A DNA stretch of 64,000 bases, taken from Pelobates cultripes. Taxonomy: Eukaryota; Chordata; Amphibia; Anura; Pelobatidae. This document shows, piece by piece, positions 11,290 through 23,905 of this stretch. Made by a program: the position numbers and the translations under genes. The stretch's first letter is position 1; the number at the start of each line of letters is the position of its first letter. Under the pieces are notes generated by a model. That model saw only the letters and a list, made by a program, of their open reading frames with translations. It made no database searches and was not told the origin of the DNA. The stretch spans positions 330,409,960-330,473,959 of the forward strand of contig OW240913.1 in assembly GCA_933207985.1 (NCBI GenBank), in the 5' to 3' direction.

Positions 11290-12492
11290 TATATTCATGA
11301 AAATACATGGAAAGTGTTGCCCTGCAGTGTGTATAATGCCTATTCTGCATTTTTGTCTACTGCCCAATTACTTAATTGTAGGGTTCTTCATTGCCTAATT
11401 GCTTAGTCTAATTTACCTATTTCTGAATTCAACAGCACTACCCTTTTCATGTGCTGCCAATCAATATATATATGCGATATTTGTCCCAGAAAACATGGTG
11501 GATCTGGTCATCCTGTCCATTTCTAGTATCTCACTGTTACCACCAAATAGGCTGTAATATATCTTTACTGCTGACGATATATGGTCTGCAATTCTCATTT
11601 CTTATGTTTAAAATTGGCTCTAGTTCAAACACTGTTTTATCTGTTTTGTTGTTTCACCTTACATATGTAAATGTGCAACAGAAATAAAGTATCTATAAAA
11701 AAAACAAAAAAAAACTGAACTGAACAGTTTATCCAAGGTCCCCTGTCCGATACAATGCCTAATTGTCTACAATTGCTAAATAAGAATGTTTCAATAACAC
11801 TAGCCTAAAGAGAGGTGAACTTGTATAATGCATTTTTAGGACAGGCTACGTTTCATTCTCTTGCATTTCTATGGTACAGTTGTATTGTATAGGAAGCACA
11901 AATTTTAATAATTTATATTTATTCACCCTGCACAATAAATCTTTCGCTTTGTGTAGAACTGCATACATCTGCCATACATTCATTCCACATCTTGCTAGCT
12001 GTTTTTAAAAGTCAAACTGTTCATAATGTCTTTATTGCTTTCCCTTCTTGTTTGTAAGACAATCACTGTTTGATTTTCATCTCACATGAGTTTATTTTTC
12101 TTTAAGGTGGTGTATTGGCAATGGGAAACACTATAAAAGATATAGAATTATAAATTGCTGTATCATTACAGTAGACTCCTATCATGAGGAAATTGACCAG
12201 TTTTACTGGTCTGATACTTAATTTTGGGGCCTATTGATTAAATATCTATTTATTGTTATTGGGCTCTGGAGCATAACAAAGATATATTAAATGACATTTC
12301 AGCATCAAACAGTTCAACAGATATCTATGTATTTAGCAGATGTCAAAATGATGTTACTGACTGACTGCATAGTGCCAACTGTGAAGTTTGGTGGAAGATT
12401 CGACCCTAGTTTGTTTAACATGATTTGAAGTCAGGTGCCTTAATTCTACTGAAGGAATATTTCAGTGCGACAGCACGCAATTATCTTCTAGA
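11290..12492. other. No recognisable feature
   Basis: AT-rich, with an A-rich run near 11695-11715. I see no gene or named repeat. Confidence 0.5.
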
Positions 12493-12605
12493 GCAGGGGT
12501 AGCCAAATGCTAGCCCTTCAGGTTTTTAAAAATATACATTTCCCAGCTTATTTTGCAATCTTTTAATTTGCCATTCTACAACAGCTGGAGAGGTCTACCT
12601 AATGG
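12493..12605. mobile_element. hAT-like MITE fragment
   Basis: Begins CAGGGGTAGCCAAATGC, matching the left ends of the elements at 29250, 35120 and 38076, and includes the frequent ACATTTCCCAGC-type stretch. The right end is not intact. Confidence 0.5.
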
Positions 12606-13217
12606 TCATCCCAGTTTTAGATGGTCCGGCACTTCCAATTATTCTGGGAATCGACTTGGGAAAGTACTTCATTATTGAATTATGCATAACATGATATCCA
12701 TAGCGTATTAATTAGTTTGCATGACAATCTGTCCTGGTCATCACCAAACACCAATAAGATGTGCTGTAAAACCAACTGAGAGACTGAATTAATTGACCGT
12801 AATTGGTGCATTGGGATAATGATTGCCCATCATTGATGAAATGATAATAAGATACTCAATAGTTAGGCATACACATTATTATTTATAGCCATATAGTGTA
12901 TCTCCCTTGTGAGAAGATTTTCATCTTTTGTGAGCAGAGAAATGTTTGCAAAAAGGAGGAATTAAAAATTCAATTACAACACCTTACACTTGTCCTTTCA
13001 GAAAGATATTGGTTAATGCAAAAAACGTTAAGAGTAGGAGGTTATGCATGTGTTTTAATTACCGATAGGCTAATGTTTACATTATCTGCTATTGTGAATT
13101 TATAAGCCTTACCACTATTTTATATGTCTTTTGGATGTTTTACATTTTCATGATGTAGAACAAAGTTAAGTATTTTATAACATAGTGAATTGGTGTACAT
13201 CCTTAACTATATTGTTA
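12606..13217. other. No recognisable feature
   Basis: AT-rich sequence with only chance reading frames, one of about 69 codons at 12896-13105 that shows no domain. Confidence 0.45.
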
Positions 13218-14782
13218 TGTCAGAATATTTATATCAACAGACATTTTGTGCTAAAAAGAAATTAAAAGTGTTTATTGCCCAAGTCACTCAAAACAAAGCG
13301 GACTCCATTTTGCTATCTTTAGGATAACAAAAACACATAATTTCCTTGATTTCTTCTTACTTTCTGTAACTAGCCACTTACTTGAACTAAGGAATGCGTT
13401 ATCTAAACACAGACACTAGTGACAGCGAAGACTAAGTAATTAACTTTACTTTCTAAATTTTACAAGGTTCCATTGTAAGTAAGGGGTGAAATTGAGTTTA
13501 GAACTGTCAATTTTACAAGTTACGACCAAAGTAGTTGCCACAAAGACTGAGACAAACGCTTTGAACTGACAGCAAATCTAAGTTATGGTAGTCGTTTTAG
13601 ATAAGCCAAATGACGTCAAAATCGTCATCAGGAAAGGTTTACTCTTTCCTGGATAGGAAGGTTTTGTTAGACGAGACTGCCCTCTATAGATCAAATACCT
13701 GAATTGCGATCCATCGATTTAATCCACCTATGGCTTCCTATTGGTTTATCAACTAATGACGTACAAAGAGTCTGGCCCTTTAAAAGTAAGGACAAAGGGA
13801 AAAGTTAGAGATACAGGCAGAGAGAGGGACTCAAGAAACAATCTCTGGGATTAACACTCTACACAACTCTTAACACTTAGAATTTGAATCTGACTTTCTA
13901 ACCAACACCACTTTTCACTATAACTCACGCACCTACATACAACCAATCAAGTTTCTGGGACTACCTACTCATCTGATGAGAATATCTACATAACTGGTAA
14001 TTATGCTGGTTTTATTTAATTAATTTAAATTAATTAAAATTTACTAATAGCATGATATATGACTGGATAAATCACGGTCAGATTTCATATTTAGAAATCT
14101 TAGTTAACTAAAGAATATATAGTTATAAACATTCCATTCTGCAGGTGGAATTAAGAATAATTATATATTAATGTGATATTATCACGTGTTAGCATACCGC
14201 TGTTTTTATCCAGGTGTATTGATTTGCTCTAAAATAAGATAAGATATCTTTTGAGGCAAATTAAAACTCAGTTTATAGAATCTGGTAGATTATTCTTATT
14301 GGATGGTTCCAGGAAATGATTAATGAGATGGTTTAAATGTATTTTAATTGAAAATCACAGGAGAATAGGATACTATATGCCTAGGAGGATCTAGCCAGCA
14401 TTGAAAGGGTTATTCAGTTGACTTAACTGTTAGCCAGGGTTTTATGGCTCTTCGCTGTGAAAAGTTTTACTTTCGCTGTGTAAGGATACCCTCATAAATC
14501 TTAAGTGACAAATGGTGCTGTTAGCCTTTAGAACATGTTAGCCATTCCATTGTATTGTATACTTATGTTGTTCTAAATATTCACTGATTAATATCATGCA
14601 TGCTGCCTAATATTATTGTTAATTAATTGTTACAATAAAATAAAATCTATTTTTATAACAGATTGTGATTTATTTATGGAATACTTTTCACTTATTTGAT
14701 AACGATCTCTAAGATCTAAGAGAATTGAAATAGTGGGCAATTCTCGACTGCTTAATATTATCATCCCATAAATATCCCCACA
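13218..14782 (+). mobile_element. Possible solo LTR
   Basis: The region starts TGTCAGAATATTT and ends CCCCACA, and both sides carry GTTA (13214-13217 and 14783-14786). Inside lie a CRE-like TGACGTCA relative near 13610, a TATA-like TTTAAAAG near 13780, and AATAAAATAAAA at about 14633. These are in promoter-then-polyadenylation order. A 1.5-kb LTR is long but not unusual. The 4-bp flank match alone could be chance, so this is tentative. Confidence 0.35.
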
Positions 14783-14786
14783 GTTA

Positions 14787-14995
14787 TAAAGAATAACACA
14801 TATCTACTAATTATTTTGGCCATTTGTTCTGGTTTGGCCCTTTGAAACACTAGTCCCGAGGAAACATAAACATTCTGCAAAGTCAAATAATGAACAAGTG
14901 CATTTATTCATGCTGCTCACAAAATTACTTTTTCTAGTTGTTGTGGAATGTTTCTGGAGGCCATCTGTGTGATATGTGTTTCTAGATAAACAGAC

Positions 14996-15033
<38 letters not shown>

Positions 15034-16028
15034 CAGAGTGATAGATAGATAGATAGACAGACAGACAGATAGAAATTCCACTTAATAATAATAATAATAA
15101 ATCACAAGATTCTACGGCAGTAGGGATCATGATTTGATACTGCTCTTATTAGCTGAAAACCAATTTTAAGTTTTCTGCTGTGCTATAGATTTTGTGTATA
15201 CTAGACTCCAGTTTTATACAAAGAGTTCTGAATATCAAGTTTCAAAAACAAAGATATTCACATCAGGTTTTATTTCACTTACTTCCACCTAGAAGGGGGT
15301 TACATCCTGAGATGTACTATACAGTGCTTGAGTCGTCTGACTTTTTATCCAGTATAATCAGTCTTTAAGAAACAGTTACATTGATCTTTCTGGTTTTCAC
15401 TTGTTCTGTGACAATACTGCATGGGTTTTTGAAAGATTATATATAATAACAATAATGATGTATTTTAGCTACTGTCAAAAAGATGTCAACTAATACTTTC
15501 TAGGTGGATGGTAGTTATCACAAACATACAAAATCCTGCACAATACAAAATATCTCATTACTGCACAAACGTGAACCATTTCTTATAAAGATAGATAAAT
15601 ATGTGAAAGAAGCTTTCATATAAAAAAGGTTTACCATGGCACACAAAACTATGGCATTGCCAAGAATTCATTGTTCAATCGTACTGTTAAATTGTAAAGA
15701 CTGCAAGAGCAATACCGCTTCTTGGAAACATAAGAACAGAACAAATTTATAATGCACGCTACAGAAGCATGGATTTGCCAACGTGTGGAGTTATCTAAGT
15801 GAATAATCTTTGTTCTCTCTTGTGACATCCTCACTCCTTTCCAGAAGGCAACCTGAGAGATTATTTCAAAGAATGCCACTATATTCTGGATTTATCATCT
15901 CTATTTTATGATCTACAAGACCAGTATTCCTGGAGGCATTACCTCAACAAGGTTGTCCGTGCTCTGTTATACATTACTATGGAGCTGACATAGAGCATGA
16001 TAGCCAGCAAAGCTGATGTGCATTGCTT
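14787..16028. other. No gene recognised; contains a GATA microsatellite
   Basis: AT-rich sequence. Apart from the GATA repeat at 14995-15070 and a short AAT run at about 15083, nothing identifiable is seen. Confidence 0.45.
14995..15070. repeat. GATA tetranucleotide microsatellite
   Basis: About 18 GATA or GACA units with a few interruptions. The open frame that reads through it on the minus strand is a product of the repeat. Confidence 0.95.
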
Positions 16029-16621
16029 ATAGGAAAACTATAGGGTCAGGAACACAAATGTTTATTCTTAACCCTATAGTGTTAAAACCACCATCTAGCC
16101 CCCCTGTCCCCCTTGCCTCAATAAATATAGTAAAATCTTACTTGTATTCAAGTCTGCAGCTGCTGGCTCTGCCCCTGTCTGCCTCTGACCTGCCTGCTGT
16201 CTGCTGACATCATCAGAAGTGGTGGTCTAAGCCAATCACAATGCTTTCCCATAGGATCGCCTGAGACTGTCAAGGAGGCAGATCAGGGGCAGAGCCAGCA
16301 CAAGATAAACACAACCTTGGCCAATCAGCATCTCCTCATTGAGATGAATTGAATCAATGCATCTCTAGGAGGAAAATTCATTGTCTGCATTCAGAGGGTG
16401 GAGACACTGAATATCAGTCACACAGTGCAGCACTGCCCCAGGAAGCACCTCTAACAGCCATCTGAGGAGTGGCCATTGGAGTTGTCACTAGGCTGTAATG
16501 TAAACACTGCATTTTCTCTGAAAAGACAGTGTTTACAGCAAAAAGCCTGAAGGGAATGATTCTACTCACCAGAAAAAATGCTACAAGCTGTAGTTGTTCT
16601 GGTGACTATAGTCTCCCTTTA
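16029..16621 (-). mobile_element. TTAA-type non-autonomous transposon, family A (reverse)
   Basis: This is the reverse complement of the element at 35199-35796 over its whole length. Shared blocks include the CTATAGGGTCAGGAACACAA end, the GGGGCAGAGCCAGC centre, CCAATCAGCATCTCCTC, and the GTGACTATAGTCTCCCTTTA end. It is about 593 bp and non-coding. The near-identical architecture shows one mobile family rather than chance similarity. Confidence 0.85.
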
Positions 16622-17060
16622 TGTATGCTGGTGTGTATCTATGTGTGTGTATGTGTTGGTGTGTATCTATATGTGTGTATGTGTCAGTGTGTATATAAAT
16701 TTGTGTGTATGTGTCTGTGTATTTATATGCATCTGTGTGTTAATGTGCATGAATATCTGTGTAAGTATGTATGTATGTATGTATGTGCATACATCCAAGC
16801 AGTCAAACACCAGCACAACATACAAGCACACTCCTGCAATCTAACACAAATATTACATACAAACAAAACCCTGCATTTAAACAAAAAAAAAACATATACA
16901 AACACACAAATACTTCACACAAATCTACATCCACATTTAAGAGTGAACATTACATTCAGACACACCCCTGAAATTGAACGCAAACATCACATATAAAGAC
17001 ACCCCTGTATTAAAACACAATAAATGTATACAAGCACCCCTTCAAACACCAACACTGTAC
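16622..17060. repeat. Degenerate TG/CA-rich tandem region
   Basis: The first part is an imperfect TG-rich array built around GTGTGTATCTATGTGTG. The second part is built from CACAAACAC-like and ACATTACA-like units. Open frames in several phases here are low-complexity artefacts. Confidence 0.8.
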
Positions 17061-17466
17061 ATTACACTACAGCGCCAGTAAGTGCCACAGCGCTGTACAG
17101 ATATACAACCTAGAAAATTTGACTTGGGGTGCCTTGGAAAAATATTGAAATATTAAGGGCGCCTTGATCATAAAAAGTTTGGGAACCACTGTGTTATGAA
17201 GAGTAGGAGGATTTGCAACAACTTTCATCTGATTACCCTCAATAAAATAATGTTATTTGAAGTGAAAGTTTACCCCATATTATGCCGTCAACAGCCTCAG
17301 ATGGAGTTTGGAAGCAGTAACATCTAAAGGTTCCTTACACCCATGCAGTTTCTAGACAGCCTCAATTCAGCCTGTTCCTTTAATATTCTAGATTTTAAAA
17401 TAGCACTTTAGTAAGTGAGCAACAGAGAATCACCTATACCTGCAGGAATGAGTTCTACTACTTGTG

Positions 17467-17501
<35 letters not shown>

Positions 17502-18622
17502 CAGCATTTAACAAATGTGTAAATAAAAAGTTCCCCTTCAGTTAAAGAAATAATATAGGCACCATAACCACTACAACCACTACATCACGCACAAGTGTTC
17601 CATTAAACAATGCAATTTAATCTCCAGCAAATGTATAGATTAAATATACCTATTTAATGCATCCTCCTACTATACACAACACAACACCCCCATGATATCT
17701 ATGAGAACAATGTATACTATATGTTTGTATCTCAAATTATTTCCGAAATACAGGTATAGACATAGAAATATTTACTATTAATGCTGCCATTTTAAAGCTA
17801 TGCAAAAACGTGATATATATGTTAAAACACATTAATTATATAATTGCACCAACTTATTTGATTAGAAATTATACTTTTTCAAGCATGATCTGGCCTTTAG
17901 CTGTTAATATTGCCCCCCTTCACATTGTTCATTTATCATCCTTAGAACAAGAGTGTGTTTGAGTTTGTAATACACTCATTCAGCTTGCATTGTTTAGAGT
18001 TGTATTGCTGAGGAATTATATGATACACACACACAGTTCCTTTAAAAATGACATTTTAACATGTCCCACCAGAATAAACACAGGCTGATTTGAGCCTTTA
18101 CAAAAAGTGATGCTTGGTTAGTGTATATTTTTTCTTGCATATAAAGTTATGCAATTTCAGCAGGTGTCTGAAATAAATAGGATAGATATTATAATTAAAA
18201 AAATTAAATCAGGATAATTCATAGAACATCAAATGTAATTTATCCAATTGGATCTAAAATGGTAAAGTTTCTATTATCTATTTTACTTCAATACAATATC
18301 GCTCAAACCTGGCTTTCTTGATGATCACACTGGAATTGGCATAGTTACCAAAAAAAAATCTCATGCATTATGTATCTCTATCTGTTCTTATGTATGTTAT
18401 AATTTTATCTGACGCCTGTAATGGTTGCAGATCACAGTGTTTTGACAGATGACAGCAATTTCTCCTACTCAAGTCGCAGTCCTTTCCATCTTAATGTTTC
18501 ACAGTGTCATATGTATTGAAAGCTCCAAATACTTAAGAAAAGTGGAGTAACCATGTGGTGACCATTTTTTTTAAGCACATTTTACTTCCAAGGATAAAAT
18601 AAATTGTATATGAGATGATTAC
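17061..18622. other. Probable KCNK2 intron sequence
   Basis: Lies downstream of the KCNK2 exon on the minus strand. It holds a short fragment around CAGCGCCAGTAAGTGCCACA near 17070-17100 that resembles a common LINE 3' tail, and a TA microsatellite at 17468-17500. I looked for the next KCNK2 exon (first pore loop, T-I-G-F-G type) and did not find it. Confidence 0.5.
17468..17500. repeat. TA dinucleotide microsatellite
   Basis: About 16 uninterrupted TA units. Confidence 0.95.
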
Positions 18623-18933
18623 CTTAATCAGTTCGTCTAGCTCTGTTGCATTCACACACGAATGATCAGAAACGAAGTTCTGCTTTTGTATAAACATTAT
18701 TGTCCTCTGTGAAGTTTCGTGGGGCTGCTCCAGCGCTTTGAATACAGTGGCTCCAATGATTAAGTAGAGAACTACCACTAAAAAAATAGTTGATACTGTT
18801 TTCCATTTCATGACATTCATTGTGACGTCCCTGTCGTCTCGAGTGGACAGCACCGTGGGTTTGGCCGAGAATGACAACCTTGGCTTGGAGTTATGAGTTG
18901 CTGATTTTGGATCCAGTAAATCAGGTGCCGCCA
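18623..18933 (-). CDS. KCNK2: KCNK2 (TREK-1 two-pore K+ channel), internal coding exon
   Basis: On the minus strand a consensus acceptor (TTTTCAG, the G at 18934) precedes the exon and a GTAATC donor (GT at 18622-18621) follows it. The 311-bp exon is two bases (TG) plus exactly 103 codons. It encodes [10 protein letters not shown], then the cytosolic N-terminal tail, the segment [20 protein letters not shown] that leads into the first membrane helix, and the start of the extracellular cap. The cap has a cysteine that in this family forms the inter-subunit disulfide, followed by an N-A-T glycosylation site, ending TELDELIK. The match to vertebrate TREK-1 is close and extends over the whole exon. 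TREK-1 is a dimeric background potassium channel opened by stretch, heat and lipids. Pore loops and later helices are in exons not seen here. The leading TG implies a split first codon (NTG): GTG after one upstream exon or ATG after another. Confidence 0.97.
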
Positions 18934-19533
18934 CTGAAAATTAAAAACAAAATTTTATATCAAAATAATTTCACCCAAGGTCAGATAGCACAAGTAGACA
19001 CTAAAACATGTTTTTCTTGTGATCTGCAATTTAACTTTGTTTGTACCCCAGCTATAGTTGGGATTGATAATAGTGATGGACTGTTTGATAAAAGTAAGCT
19101 GTGTCAGAGAGAGTCAGTAACATAATTCATGGTTAGCAAAAAAAAGCCACTACAATCTAAGTTATATAAGGTTTGTTATATAATGATTATCTGTATAGGA
19201 TAGGGATATACATCATGGCTAAGCTGTAAAATAAGCTGTGACTTAGTGCTTCAGCAAACTGACAAACCTTATATGTAAATTCAAGTGCGGGCGAGAGTAG
19301 ACATATGTCAATATATGTGGTCAATAAATATGGTGTGGAGGACATGGATTGCAAGGTAATTTCTGAATTCTAAAATGCACAGAAATATACTGCAAACTGA
19401 TAAAATGAAAACATTAAACACAAAAAGAAAATACTAAAAAATGTCTATAACAGAATAATTAAACAGAAGCTAACATCAGTCATTTGTGAGGTTAAGTATT
19501 GTTAGCATTGATAAAGTTATTTTTTTCAAAAGT

Positions 19534-20032
19534 TGGGACACTATAGTCACCAAAACAAATTTAGCTTAATGAAGCAGTTTTGTTGTATAGATCGTGCACT
19601 TTGTTTATGAACCCTAGTCACACTTCCCTGCATGTGACTTGCACAGCCTTCCTAAATACTTCCTGTAAAGAGTCATCTAAAGGTTATCCTTCCTTTATTG
19701 CAAGTTCTGTTTAATTTAGATTTTCTTATCCCCTGCTACGTTAATAGTTCGCTAGACCCTGCAAGAGCCTTTTGTATGTGATTAAAGTTCAATTTACAGA
19801 GAAAGAGATACAATTGTTTAAGGTAAATCACATCTGAAAGTGAAACCATTTTTTTTTCATGCAGGCTGTGTCAGTCAGAGCCATGGGAGGTGTGGCAAGG
19901 GCTGTATAAACAGAAACAACATGATTTACCTCCTAAATGGCAGAGAATTGAGCAGTGAAACCTGAGAAGCATGACCTACGCACTAAAACTGCTTCATTAA
20001 GCTAAAGTTGTTTAGGTGACTATAGTGTCACT
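19534..20032. mobile_element. TTAA-type non-autonomous transposon, family B (copy 1)
   Basis: Left end GGGACACTATAGTCACC and right end GGTGACTATAGTGTCACT are inverted copies, with TTAA after the right end (20033-20036). The interior shares long blocks with the element at 27061-27608, for example ATGAACCCTAGTCACAC and GTGATTAAAGTTCAATTT. It is about 500 bp and non-coding. Family B has the same termini as family A (16029, 35199, 43916) but a different interior. Confidence 0.85.
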
Positions 20033-20036
20033 TTAA

Positions 20037-20108
20037 CCCCTTAAGGACACATGACATGTGTAACATGTCATGATTCCCTTTTATTCCAGAAGTTTGGTTC
20101 TTAAGAGG
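20037..20108. mobile_element. 72-bp palindromic micro-MITE (copy 1)
   Basis: Begins CCCCTTAAGGACAC and ends as the inverse of that, with a central CATGACATGT/ACATGTCATG palindrome. It sits directly on the TTAA at the right end of the preceding transposon, so that TTAA may have been its target. Two further copies are at 37130-37201 and 55785-55856. Confidence 0.8.
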
Positions 20109-21780
20109 ATCAACAGGCTTGTCAAGAGTAAATTGCTTCTTGTGAGTTATGAATGGGTTATATACATTTCTATATCACTATACATCTATTATTTTTAATG
20201 TAATAGGCAACTGTTGTTAAGCAGCAATTCTTTAAAAAAAAATTTTACTATCTAACTGTGTGTCACTAACACAATAATTTTGTAGAACAGTTATACGTTT
20301 TGCCACATGGTATAAGAAGTTACAGCTTGATTTGAAATAAATATATATTGATCACTTCAATCAACAGGAAGTTGTTTTGCAAGTATTACATATTGATCTG
20401 TCCCTTGTTTTCAAGTGTGTGCTAGTGTACAGATGTTATCTTTTCATTTTATGATAATGAATGGCATTACTGTCCATAGAAAGACAAGTCTTCCTTCATC
20501 ATCCATAATTCATTTCCCTTATAAGTAACTTTCCGGTTATCCAATTTAACTTCACAAACTCCTCCTAGGCTGATACTTTCTATGTTCCCAAAGTGAACCC
20601 ATCACACTGACTTCTACCTTATCTTCATATAATCATACTTATGATGATCACCCTTCAGTTCAAAAGTTGAATTTGTGCTTTCATGATTGTATATACTGTA
20701 TGAGTGTTATCACTCTTAATGAATGTATAATCAAGTCACTTTCTAATGACTGCATCTTGATACCAATCTCATCTTACACCACATTACTCTAAGATTTCAT
20801 GAAATTAGATGATTTTTTTTCACTACAACCTTTTGGAGTCTGCAAGTCAAGAAGGTACTTTAACTTTATTAAACTTTATTTTTACAGGGCATAGTGGGGT
20901 GGGAAGTGATTACATTAATAGAATAAGACAATTAGTTTAAAAAACCCCATAAAATTCATACAAAGTGTACACCACAGCAGAGGGTACATGTGTTTACAAT
21001 CAAATACAAATACCTCGTAAAGGCGGTCACAATAAAACCCCAGATTCTCTATTGAGTGCTAAAACAACATCCAATAAAATGGACATATAAAACGTATCTT
21101 ACATGTAAATTGCTGTTACTGTTTAGGTATTCCTCACAGCATCACATGTACAAAATAAATTACATATAATAGTATAACACTGTTTACTTTAAGAAATCCA
21201 CACAAGGCATCAGGGCCAAGCAGTGAGATCTTTTTGAAAGAGGGCCCCTACAGCCAGCCAAAGAGGGCCCCAAGAGCAAGAGCTCCAGGCCTACACAGGA
21301 CCCCACCAACACATAATGGGTAATTTGGCTCTGCATATATGCGACATATCTGTATTAAACCTCAGAGGCTTTTATAAGTAAAAACGTTGTCAAGTCAGTC
21401 TCATGGCTGAATACAGGCAACATTTGACATCAACAGGCCTGCATTTTTTGTTTGTTTGTGTTTTTATACTGTAAACCTGATTATACTAAGACGTTCCTTA
21501 GAAACCTCAACGCTAGGTGTCAATTCTGTGAAGATTGTGGCCTTTTTCCTTGGTAATCCACCCTCTCGTCACCTTCTACCTTATCTTGCCTTATCCCGCA
21601 TACCCATTCACAGGCTGTCCATCAGCCTATAAAATAGTTAATAATTAATGCTGGGAAAAAAAGATCAAAGGGACACTATAGGCACCAAAACAACTTTAGA
21701 TTAATAAAGCAGTTTCTGTGTATAGATCATGCCCCTGCATTCTCACTGCTCAATTTGCTGTCTCGTTACTCACGTATATT
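20109..21780. other. No recognisable feature
   Basis: AT-rich inferred intron sequence. There is a small repeated motif with AGAGGGCCCC around 21240-21275. No gene or named repeat is seen. Confidence 0.45.
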
Positions 21781-21956
21781 TGCTCATAGTTATGGGGAAG
21801 AGAAAGTATTCTATTTCTTAGCAGGTCTCAAAATTAGGTAAATACCTCCTCAGGTGAACAACAGCACATGACATTTTACACTATGTCATAATTTATTTAA
21901 AGCCAAAATGGGGAAGCCAAAAAAAAAAAAAGTACACCTTTACTGCCTCCATAGGA

Positions 21957-22290
21957 ATTAAAAGAACACTATATGGTCACAAATGCAAATGTGTATTCCT
22001 GACCCTATAGTGTTAAAAAAAAAAAAACATGCTAGGTGGCTGGCCTCCTTGACCCCTTAATTAAGCATAAAACATACATTTATTCCTGGCCTTGACCCCA
22101 ATCTGCCTACTTGGCTGAGATAATCAGAATTGATGATCTCAGTCAATCCAATGCTTTACTATGGGAGCAAAAAACTGCGCTGGCCAATCAGCATCTCCTC
22201 ATAGAGATACATTGAATCATTGTCTCTCTATGAGAGATGTTCAGCATAGAGGATTCCTGCTACAGGGATTATTTGTTCTGCCTGCTAGCA
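21957..22290 (-). mobile_element. TTAA-type family A element, partial, inside the Tc1 element
   Basis: Starts TTAAAAGAACACTATA, continues through the family A CCTGACCCTATAGTGTTAAA terminus and the AATCCAATGCTTTACTATGG and CCAATCAGCATCTCCTC blocks also seen at 16029-16621. The far end is degraded. Confidence 0.7.
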
Positions 22291-22399
22291 ACTTATTTTT
22301 ATGAGTGCAATAGTCCACTATTTGCTACATGGTGTTTTACTGTATTACACTATTTGTGATGTTTTTATTGTAGACTTTTTGGGTATATTGAGAAATATT

Positions 22400-22600
22400 G
22401 ACAACTGTCTAGAATGTTTTCCACTTTTGAATAATCTTTCTCACTTTAGAATGATGGACTTTAAATTGTTTGGAAATGGCCTTATAACCTATAAGTTTGA
22501 TGGGCAGCAACAATTGCTTTTCTAAGATCATTGCTGATGTCTTTCCCACTTGGCATTGTGTTAACAATGGCTGAATGTTCCAGACCCGCAAACTGCAAAA
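22400..22600 (-). pseudogene. Tc1-like transposase N-terminus, inverted relative to the rest
   Basis: On the minus strand this codes for the DNA-binding N-terminus of a Tc1 transposase. It starts near a PSGKDIS-like segment and includes ISKQFKVHHSKVRKIIQKWK, the second part of the helix-turn-helix region. It stops where the linker (TV-x-N) should begin. The linker and catalytic domain continue on the plus strand from about 22812. Direct repeats of about 60 bp sharing TTTGCTACATGGTGT flank the inverted piece (about 22319-22380 and 22638-22700). A frameshift splits the segment. Confidence 0.82.
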
Positions 22601-23905
22601 ACTTTAGCTTTTATAGAGGTTGTCACACTTACTGATCATTTGCTACATGGTGTATTACTGTATTGCACAATGTTAATGTTTATTGTAAAAAAATTGTTTA
22701 GTTATATTGTTTAAGTAAGACATAGGGTAATATATTTTATATTTATTTACCCCCACTGCTGTCTTATTACACTGATGTGTGTAGGTGTTTTTATATTTTT
22801 AGTTGCCAATCTTCCCTGGAGTTGATGTGCCAGCAAATTCACGCCAAGGTCAGACCGTGCAATGCTCAGAGAAATTGCACAAAACCCAAGTGTTACATTT
22901 TAGACTCTGCAGATATCAGTTAGCATGTTAAATTTTAAAGTTCATGATAGTACCATAAAAAAAAACAAAAAAAACAAAAAACAAACATGTATTGGTTTGT
23001 TTAGAAAGGTTGCCAGGAGAAAGTTTCTTCTCTCTATAAAAAACATGGCAGAAATGCTTAGGTTTGCAAAGTTGTGTCTGAACAAACCACAAGAATTCTG
23101 GAACAATGTCCCTTGGATGGATGAGACCAAAGTGGAAATGTTTGGCTATAATGCAGTGCCGCCACATTTGGCAAAAACCAACACAGCATATCAGCACAAA
23201 CACCTCACACCAATTGTCAAGCAGAGTGGTGGAGGGGTGATGATTTAGACTTGTTTTGCAACCACATGATACTGTAACCTTGCAGTCATTGAGTTGACCA
23301 CGATCTCCACTGTCTATCGAAGTATTCTAGTGGTAAATGTGAAGCCATCTGGCTAACAGCTAAAGCTTGGTTGAAATTGGGTCATGCAACAGGACAATGA
23401 TCCCAAGCACATCAGAAAATCTACAACAGATTGTCTGAAAAAGAAAATAAATCAAGGTGTTTCCAAGGCCCAGGCTTAGTCCAGAACTTAACCCGATGGA
23501 AATGCTGTGGCGGTACCTTAGGAGAGCTGTGCATAAACAAGAGGCAGCAAACCTTAATGAACTGAAGCAACATTGTAAAGAAGAGTGGGCCAAAATTCCT
23601 CCCCAACAACGTGAGAGACTGATAAAGTAATGCAGAAAACAATAACTTTCAAGTTATTGCAGCTAAAGGTGATTCTACAAGCTATTGAATCATAAGGTGT
23701 ACTTAGTCTTTCACACACGGCTTCTCCGTTTTGGCTTTCTAGTTGTTAAATAAATCATGACACAGTGTAATATGTCATGTGTTTTTGTTCATATTAGGTT
23801 GTATTTACCTAATTTTAAGACCTGCTAAGGAAGAGGGCATTGGTGTTATGTACTGATATGTAAAACCATAGAATTCAAAGAGGGTGTACTTTATTTTTCC
23901 AATGA

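Larger units (their letters stand above)
21805..23905 (+). mobile_element. Tc1-like DNA transposon, rearranged and inactive
   Basis: The ends at about 21805-21950 and 23690-23905 are inverted copies of about 150-200 bp. Shared blocks are CTTAGCAGGTCT, AAATTAGGTAAATAC, CACATGACAT and GCCAAAA. From 22812 to 23630 the plus strand encodes most of a Tc1 transposase. It starts at the linker (VANLPWS), passes VHDSTIKK, MDETKVEMFG (first catalytic D), QDNDPKH (second catalytic D) and PMEMLWRYL, and ends QQRERLIK. Frameshifts and stops break it. The N-terminal helix-turn-helix part lies on the opposite strand (22400-22600, listed separately). A family A MITE sits at about 21957-22290 inside the left arm. 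Confidence 0.85.

Noticed and set aside
14807..15130. A 107-codon minus-strand frame
   Set aside because: Much of it is the GATA microsatellite read as SIYL repeats.
16529..16996. A 155-codon cysteine/valine-rich frame
   Set aside because: Read-through of a TG-rich microsatellite; no start context, domain or splice signals.
1..18622. Next KCNK2 exon (first pore loop) expected downstream on the minus strand
   Set aside because: I searched for the pore signature and flanking conserved residues by eye and found no candidate. It is probably outside the window.
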